In this document: piece after piece, positions 7,646 to 10,958 of the stretch
How positions within the stretch are numbered: the stretch's first letter is position 1
How the letters are laid out: each line of letters opens with the position of its first letter
Notes under the pieces: model-generated
What the model saw: the letters and a program-made list of their open reading frames with translations, nothing else
What the model was told of the DNA's origin: nothing
Databases searched by the model: none
Position numbers and translations under genes: made by a program
Source of the DNA: an uncultured Bacteroidales bacterium
GTDB taxonomy: Bacteria; Bacteroidota; Bacteroidia; Bacteroidales; Paludibacteraceae
Assembly: GCA_903873355.1 (NCBI GenBank)
Contig: CAIQOG010000019.1
Span: 1-10,958 of the forward strand
Reading direction: 5' to 3'
DNA: 10,958 nucleotides

Positions 7646-7679
7646 CGGAAAAAACCATTAATAATCCGAAGAAATACTG

Positions 7680-7687
7680 TAATTTTG
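7680..7687 (+). promoter_or_regulatory. Possible -7 promoter element for the small exported protein
   Basis: TAATTTTG fits TAnnTTTG and lies 20 bases before the ATG at 7708. At the -33 position only a poor match (ATTA ending at 7660, 19-base spacing) is seen. Confidence 0.35.
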
Positions 7688-7707
7688 AAGTATAGTATCT
7701 GAACGTG

Positions 7708-8124
7708 ATGAAAACAATAAAACCTTTGATAATCAAGCATCTGAAAATTACACTTATTTTCTGTCTGACAGGTATAAGTGTTCCGGCTTTATATGCGCAG
7801 ACTTCCAAAGCAGATATTCATTCAGGTCAGGCTGTGGTAATCCGGATTGAAGGCAGTCAGAGCGGGTGGTCGAGAGGTGATAATGATTCCGGACAACCAA
7901 CAAATAATACGGTTACAGCTAATGAAAATGTTTCATTCACCGGAACTTCCGAAGGCATTTATGTAACCATTACCAGTGGAATCAATAATATTAAACTTTT
8001 TGCACTCACAGGTCAATTGCTGTTTAACGGCGATTTAACTCAGGGTCGTTTTATTATAAAAACCAGAACGGGTATCTATTTTCTGAAAGTAAACAACAAA
8101 AGTTATAAAGTTATTTGTAAGTAA
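7708..8124 (+). CDS. Small exported protein with a T9SS-like C-terminal tail
   Basis: I do not recognise the family of this 138-residue protein. Residues 1-30 look like a Sec signal peptide: a basic start, a hydrophobic core around ITLIFCLTGISV, and a probable cut after ALYA. Residues 31-82 are polar and rich in Gly, Ser, Asn and Thr. From ~83 the sequence matches the pattern of Bacteroidota sorting tails: beta-strand stretch IYVTIT, then IKLFALTGQLL (95-105), a glycine turn, RFIIKTRTGIYFLKVNN and a basic end (SYKVICK). In type A T9SS domains the order is the same: a (L/T)G(Q/R) turn, then G-I/V-Y-xx-V and K-xx-K. Secretion or surface anchoring by T9SS is therefore inferred. Little is left for a cargo domain, which is odd. 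GTG at 7705 is an alternative start one codon upstream; ATG at 7708 is preferred. The next gene starts 21 bases downstream, so the two are probably co-transcribed. Confidence 0.75.
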   Translation: MKTIKPLIIKHLKITLIFCLTGISVPALYAQTSKADIHSGQAVVIRIEGSQSGWSRGDNDSGQPTNNTVTANENVSFTGTSEGIYVTITSGINNIKLFALTGQLLFNGDLTQGRFIIKTRTGIYFLKVNNKSYKVICK

Positions 8125-8145
8125 TTATATTCCAGCATATTAAAA

Positions 8146-8451
8146 ATGATAAAACATATAGTATTCTTTTGTCTGGCCGATGAGGCTGAAGGAAAAACAA
8201 AAGCCGAAAATGCTTCAATTATCAAGACGGAACTTGAAAACTTAAAGAATTTGATTCCTCAAATTATCAGTATTGAAGTAGGTGTCAATATCCCAAATGC
8301 ACCGAAAACCGACTTTGATATTGCACTTTACTCTGAATTCAACAGTTTTGAAGAATTAGATATTTACCAGGAACATCCTGAACATAAACGTGTGGCAGGG
8401 TATATTGGAAAAGTAAGAACTGCACGTGCTGCTGTGGACTATATTATTTAA
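8146..8451 (+). CDS. Dabb (stress-responsive alpha/beta-barrel) domain protein
   Basis: This 101-residue protein is a single Dabb domain, a dimeric ferredoxin-like fold. The characteristic opening MIKHIVFF is followed by a helix with LENLKNLIPQI (31-40), the strand SIEVGVN (42-48), FDIALYSEF (57-65), and the helix and HPEH signature ELDIYQEHPEHKRV (70-83, His77 and His80). Family members include stress-induced proteins and a few cyclases or decarboxylases, so the activity cannot be given from sequence. It lies 21 bases after the small exported protein with no terminator between them. The protein itself has no signal peptide and should be cytoplasmic. Confidence 0.85.
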   Translation: MIKHIVFFCLADEAEGKTKAENASIIKTELENLKNLIPQIISIEVGVNIPNAPKTDFDIALYSEFNSFEELDIYQEHPEHKRVAGYIGKVRTARAAVDYII

Positions 8452-8529
8452 TTATTTAGGTTAATTCTAAATTACAGCTCACAAGAAGTTAGTTAACAGC
8501 CTGATTAACATTAACTTTTAAATTTTTAG

Positions 8530-8577
8530 AGGTCGAATATTTTAATTTAATTAAAATATTTTCGGCCTATTTCTTTG
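8530..8577 (+). terminator. Long AT-rich hairpin ending the exported-protein/Dabb unit
   Basis: AGGTCGAATATTTTAATT (8530-8547) pairs with the right arm at 8549-8568, which ends TTTTCGGCCT. The pairing has one G-U and a two-base bulge. It is followed by a T-rich run, TATTTCTTTG. It lies 79 bases after the Dabb stop codon. The 200 bases between the Dabb gene and ssb hold only this hairpin and the ssb promoter. Confidence 0.55.
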
Positions 8578-8604
8578 TTAATTCAAAATATCCTTTTATT
8601 TTTA
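8574..8604 (+). promoter_or_regulatory. Probable promoter of ssb
   Basis: TTTG (8574-8577), then 19 bases, then TATTTTTA (8597-8604) matches the Bacteroidota -33/-7 arrangement with one mismatch at the last -7 base. It leaves an A/T-rich leader of about 40 bases before the ATG at 8652. The -33 box lies in the T-rich tail of the upstream hairpin. Confidence 0.5.
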
Positions 8605-8651
8605 CAGCAACAAATTAAATTAATTTATTAACCTTTAAACAACTATTTATT

Positions 8652-9074
8652 ATGTCAATAAACAAAGTTATTTTAATTGGTAATGTTGGGAAAGACCCTG
8701 AAGTACGTTACTTAGACAAAAATGTGGCAGTTGCAAATATTACTTTAGCAACAACTGAACGTGGTTACACAACCCAAAGCGGAACACAGGTTCCTGAAAA
8801 AACAGAGTGGCACAACATTGTAGCCTGGAGAGGTTTAGCTGAAGTAGCTGAAAAATTCATTAAAAAAGGAACTCAAATTTATGTGGAAGGTAAACTACAA
8901 ACCCGTCAGTGGGAAAAAGATGGAATTAAACGTTATACAACTGAAATTTATGCAGATACTATCCAACTTCTTGGCAAAAAACCTGAATCATCTGAAGCTT
9001 CAGGTTCTGTAGCTGCACCTGCTGCCGATGGGCTTCAGGCACCACCTCCTACTACTGATGATCTACCATTTTAA
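8652..9074 (+). CDS. ssb: Single-stranded DNA-binding protein
   Basis: SSB coats single-stranded DNA during replication, recombination and repair, and recruits partner proteins through its C-terminal tip. The 140 residues show the full OB fold (~1-107): NKVILIGNVGKDPEVRY (4-20), the TEWHNIVAW strand (51-59), and KFIKKGTQIYVEGKLQTRQW (68-87), ending in YADTIQLLG (100-108). A short, unstructured Ala/Pro/Ser-rich linker (109-134) leads to the acidic tip DDLPF (136-140), which is the usual partner-binding end. All features are normal for the bacterial family. It has its own promoter and terminator, so it is a single-gene unit. Confidence 0.97.
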   Translation: MSINKVILIGNVGKDPEVRYLDKNVAVANITLATTERGYTTQSGTQVPEKTEWHNIVAWRGLAEVAEKFIKKGTQIYVEGKLQTRQWEKDGIKRYTTEIYADTIQLLGKKPESSEASGSVAAPAADGLQAPPPTTDDLPF

Positions 9075-9096
9075 TCTAGTAACGAGCCTGTAAACT

Positions 9097-9131
9097 AAAG
9101 ACACATTTCGAATTGGGATGTGTCTTTTTTT
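9097..9131 (+). terminator. Rho-independent terminator of ssb
   Basis: A 10-bp perfect stem (AAAGACACAT at 9097-9106 with ATGTGTCTTT at 9118-9127) encloses an 11-base loop. Seven Ts (9125-9131) overlap and follow the right arm. It lies 22 bases after the ssb stop codon. Confidence 0.87.
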
Positions 9132-9133
9132 AA

Positions 9134-9164
9134 TTGTCCAACTATAGAAAAAGCTTTATCTTTG
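9134..9164 (+). promoter_or_regulatory. Promoter of the inositol-monophosphatase-family gene
   Basis: TTG (9134-9136), then 20 bases, then TATCTTTG (9157-9164) is a full match to the Bacteroidota -33/-7 consensus. It lies 20 bases before the ATG at 9184, directly behind the ssb terminator. Confidence 0.62.
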
Positions 9165-9183
9165 TAAGAAATTAAAACGAATA

Positions 9184-9990
9184 ATGATGAAAACTGATTA
9201 CCGGGAACTTTGCCTTGCGACCTGTGAAATTGCCCGGGAAGTGGGTAAATTTATGGCTGATGAACGTAAAAATTTCAACGACAGCATGGTAGAAAGCAAA
9301 GGCATGCACGATTTGGTTAGTTATGTTGATAAAGCTTCCGAAATAAAAATCATTGAACAACTCGGAAAATTATTACCTCTGTCAGGTTTTATTGCCGAAG
9401 AAGGGACAACCAGTATTCACGGAGAACGTTTCAACTGGGTAATTGACCCGCTGGACGGTACAACAAATTTCGTTCAGGGTGTACCTGTCTACGCGGTTAG
9501 TATTGGGTTAATGGATGGTGAAGAACTTGTACTGGGTGTGGTATACGAAGTTGGTCGTGATGAATGTTTTTTTGCATGGAAGAATGGTGGTGCATATCTG
9601 AATGGTAAACCGATTCAGGTTTCAAAACGCGATAAAATTCACGATGCCTTACTGGCAACCGGTTTCCCCTATTCTGATTTCAGTCGGATGAACGAATACA
9701 TGCAATTTCTGAAATGGACAATGACGAATGCCCGCGGTGTGCGTCGGTTAGGTTCAGCAGCTACCGATTTGGCTTATGTGGCTTGTGGTCGTTTTGATGC
9801 ATTCTGGGAATATAACCTGAAACCGTGGGATGTAGCTGCAGGAATTATAATTATTAAAGAAGCAGGCGGTACGGTAACAGACTACTCGGGTGGTAATAAC
9901 TTCCTTTTTGGAAGTGAAATTGTGGCAACAAATGGTCTGATAAAACTACCACTTTCTCCAAATGGCGGCTTAATGGAATCTAAACTCTAA
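9184..9990 (+). CDS. Inositol monophosphatase family protein (SuhB/CysQ-like)
   Basis: This 268-residue protein is a Mg-dependent phosphatase of the IMPase superfamily. It hydrolyses inositol or related sugar phosphates; the superfamily also contains 3'-nucleotidases of the CysQ type. Metal and catalytic residues are all present: Glu72-Glu73 in IAEEGTT, the WVIDPLDGTTNF motif (85-96) with Asp88 and Asp91, and WDVAAG (215-220) with Asp216. These are followed by IIIIKEAGGTVTDYSGG (221-237). Length and order match SuhB-type enzymes (about 260-270 residues), and the WVIDPLDGTTNFVQG form is typical of them rather than of CysQ, but the true substrate cannot be read from the sequence. There is no signal peptide. 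A second ATG follows immediately at 9187, so the start is uncertain by one codon. The gene has its own promoter, and the next gene converges on it from the right. Confidence 0.9.
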   Translation: MMKTDYRELCLATCEIAREVGKFMADERKNFNDSMVESKGMHDLVSYVDKASEIKIIEQLGKLLPLSGFIAEEGTTSIHGERFNWVIDPLDGTTNFVQGVPVYAVSIGLMDGEELVLGVVYEVGRDECFFAWKNGGAYLNGKPIQVSKRDKIHDALLATGFPYSDFSRMNEYMQFLKWTMTNARGVRRLGSAATDLAYVACGRFDAFWEYNLKPWDVAAGIIIIKEAGGTVTDYSGGNNFLFGSEIVATNGLIKLPLSPNGGLMESKL

Positions 9991-9997
9991 TTTTTAT

Positions 9998-10034
9998 TTA
10001 AACAATAGGATTTTAAAATACCTGTTTTGTTTAA
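9998..10034. terminator. Weak AT-rich hairpin between convergent genes
   Basis: TTAAACAA (9998-10005) pairs with TTGTTTAA (10027-10034), and AGG (10007-10009) with CCT (10021-10023), across an uneven internal loop. Its place between two convergent stop codons suits a shared terminator, but there is no clear T-run on either strand after the stem. Confidence 0.35.
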
Positions 10035-10036
10035 GA

Positions 10037-10957
10037 TTAATTCGTCTTCTTATAACTCAATACCGCCAGCCCATTAAATGCTGCTGCAAAACCCAGAAGG
10101 GCAAACAGTTCCCGTGATAGTTGACTGAAATTGCTGCCTTTCAGGTAAATGGAGCGCATTACAATCATCAGATGTTTCAACGGATTAAAGGCTGCCAACC
10201 ACTGCGCCCAGTTTGGCATACTGTCAACCGGGGTATACAAGCCGCTGAGCATTATAAACAGTAACATAAAGAAAAATACGATAAATACTGCCTGCTGAAG
10301 TGTTTGGGCGAAGTTGGAAATTACGATTCCCATGCCCGAAATGGCAAAAATATAAATGGCTGCAAATATATAGATTTGGTAAAAATGCCCCACCGGAACT
10401 AACCCATAATCAAGCCAGGCAACAGTAAATCCAATGCTTATGGCAATAAATCCGATAATCCAAAACGGAATTAGTTTAGCCAGAATAAAGGTTACTTTAG
10501 ATACCGGACTCACATTCATTTGCTCCATTGTACCAATTTCCTTCTCGAAAACAATTGAAACTGCAGGCAGGAAACCACAAAGTAAGGTCAGAATCATAAC
10601 CATAAGCGCAGGAACCATAAATACCTGATAATTAAGCTGTTTGTTAAAACGGTATTGCGAGTCAATCTGAATAATAGACGAGCTGTTTTTGGCCATTTCG
10701 GGATACAATTCAGAAATCAGGGTATTGTTGAATTCGCCTACAATGCTGGCCAGATAGGTCATTCCCACGCCGGCTTTCATGCCATTTACCGCATTAGGCG
10801 AAATCATCACTTTAACATTTTCATGATTGATAATGCTTTTCTCGAAATTCTTCGGGATTTGAAGAATTATATCCGATTTGTTATTTTCAATGCTTTTGAG
10901 AGCGTGGTTATAATCCGTAGAAATGTCAGTTAGCCTGAAATAGTTCGACGAAATAAT
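10037..10957 (-). CDS. ABC-2 type transporter permease, 5' end beyond the window
   Basis: This is the membrane subunit of an ABC exporter of the YbhR/YbhS/YhhJ type. The frame is open from its TAA at 10037-10039 to the right window edge without a start, so 306 residues are visible and the first membrane helix is missing. GTG and ATG codons at 10810-10805 lie inside conserved sequence (DIILQIPKNFEKSI comes before them) and are not the start. The visible part begins with the extracytoplasmic domain (~1-105). Membrane segments follow at ~112-136, 157-181, 193-214, 222-242 and 283-301. The family hallmark EKEIGTMEQMNVSPV (138-152) lies after the first of these. A second conserved stretch, LSGLYTPVDSMPNWAQW (237-253), precedes NPLKHLM. 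Such permeases often pair with an ATPase and a membrane fusion protein; any here would lie to the right. The substrate is unknown. Confidence 0.88.
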   Translation of the reverse strand: MISSNYFRLTDISTDYNHALKSIENNKSDIILQIPKNFEKSIINHENVKVMISPNAVNGMKAGVGMTYLASIVGEFNNTLISELYPEMAKNSSSIIQIDSQYRFNKQLNYQVFMVPALMVMILTLLCGFLPAVSIVFEKEIGTMEQMNVSPVSKVTFILAKLIPFWIIGFIAISIGFTVAWLDYGLVPVGHFYQIYIFAAIYIFAISGMGIVISNFAQTLQQAVFIVFFFMLLFIMLSGLYTPVDSMPNWAQWLAAFNPLKHLMIVMRSIYLKGSNFSQLSRELFALLGFAAAFNGLAVLSYKKTN

Positions 10958-10958
10958 G

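Noticed and set aside
8146..9990. Dabb, ssb and phosphatase genes as one functional operon or defence system
   Set aside because: Hairpins or terminators and separate promoters stand between the units, and ssb and the phosphatase are ordinary housekeeping genes with complete motifs.
10655..10933. Forward-strand open frame at the right edge
   Set aside because: It is antisense to the ABC-2 permease frame, which continues unbroken to the window edge with family-typical sequence.

Overview
The window looks like chromosomal DNA of a member of the Bacteroidota, probably a Bacteroidales/Marinilabiliales-type organism; the order is a guess. It is AT-rich and has few Shine-Dalgarno sequences. It carries Bacteroidota-style promoter elements (TTG, about 20 bases, then TAnnTTTG), and the rRNA methyltransferase has a Bacteroidota-type sequence. 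A small exported protein also ends in what looks like a type IX secretion (T9SS) tail. There are no tRNA or rRNA genes, CRISPR arrays, insertion sequences or phage genes. No gene-free stretch reaches 300 bases.

Layout. The left edge (1-1160) is the 3' part of rlmD, a 23S rRNA uracil-5-methyltransferase. Its first ~110 bases are frame-broken. A tract of degenerate 7-8 bp repeats (1161-1238) then runs almost to the start codon of a large gene (1253-4624). That gene encodes a membrane protein joining a GH18-like domain, a CE4 polysaccharide deacetylase and a GT2 processive glycosyltransferase in one chain. A perfect 16-bp inverted repeat separates it from a YghO-like GNAT-fold gene (4736-5860), which ends at a strong intrinsic terminator. 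A short relic of the same degenerate repeat precedes nadB (6016-7593), L-aspartate oxidase of NAD synthesis. Next come a small exported protein with a T9SS-like tail (7708-8124) and a Dabb-domain protein (8146-8451), probably one transcript. ssb (8652-9074) and an inositol-monophosphatase-family gene (9184-9990) are each separate units with recognisable promoters, and ssb also has a strong terminator. At the right edge an ABC-2 exporter permease (10037-10957, minus strand) converges on the phosphatase and is cut at its 5' end by the window edge.

How the genes work together. Most are independent housekeeping genes (rRNA modification, NAD synthesis, single-stranded DNA binding, sugar-phosphate hydrolysis). 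They do not form one pathway. The strongest candidate for new biology is the GH18-CE4-GT2 protein. Polymer synthesis at the cytoplasmic face and deacetylation, plus cleavage or binding, at the periplasmic face appear to be fused in one polypeptide. Functionally this resembles a merged PgaB/PgaC (poly-N-acetylglucosamine) machine. The repeat tract just upstream of it is the second point of interest. I see no clear multi-gene undescribed system here.
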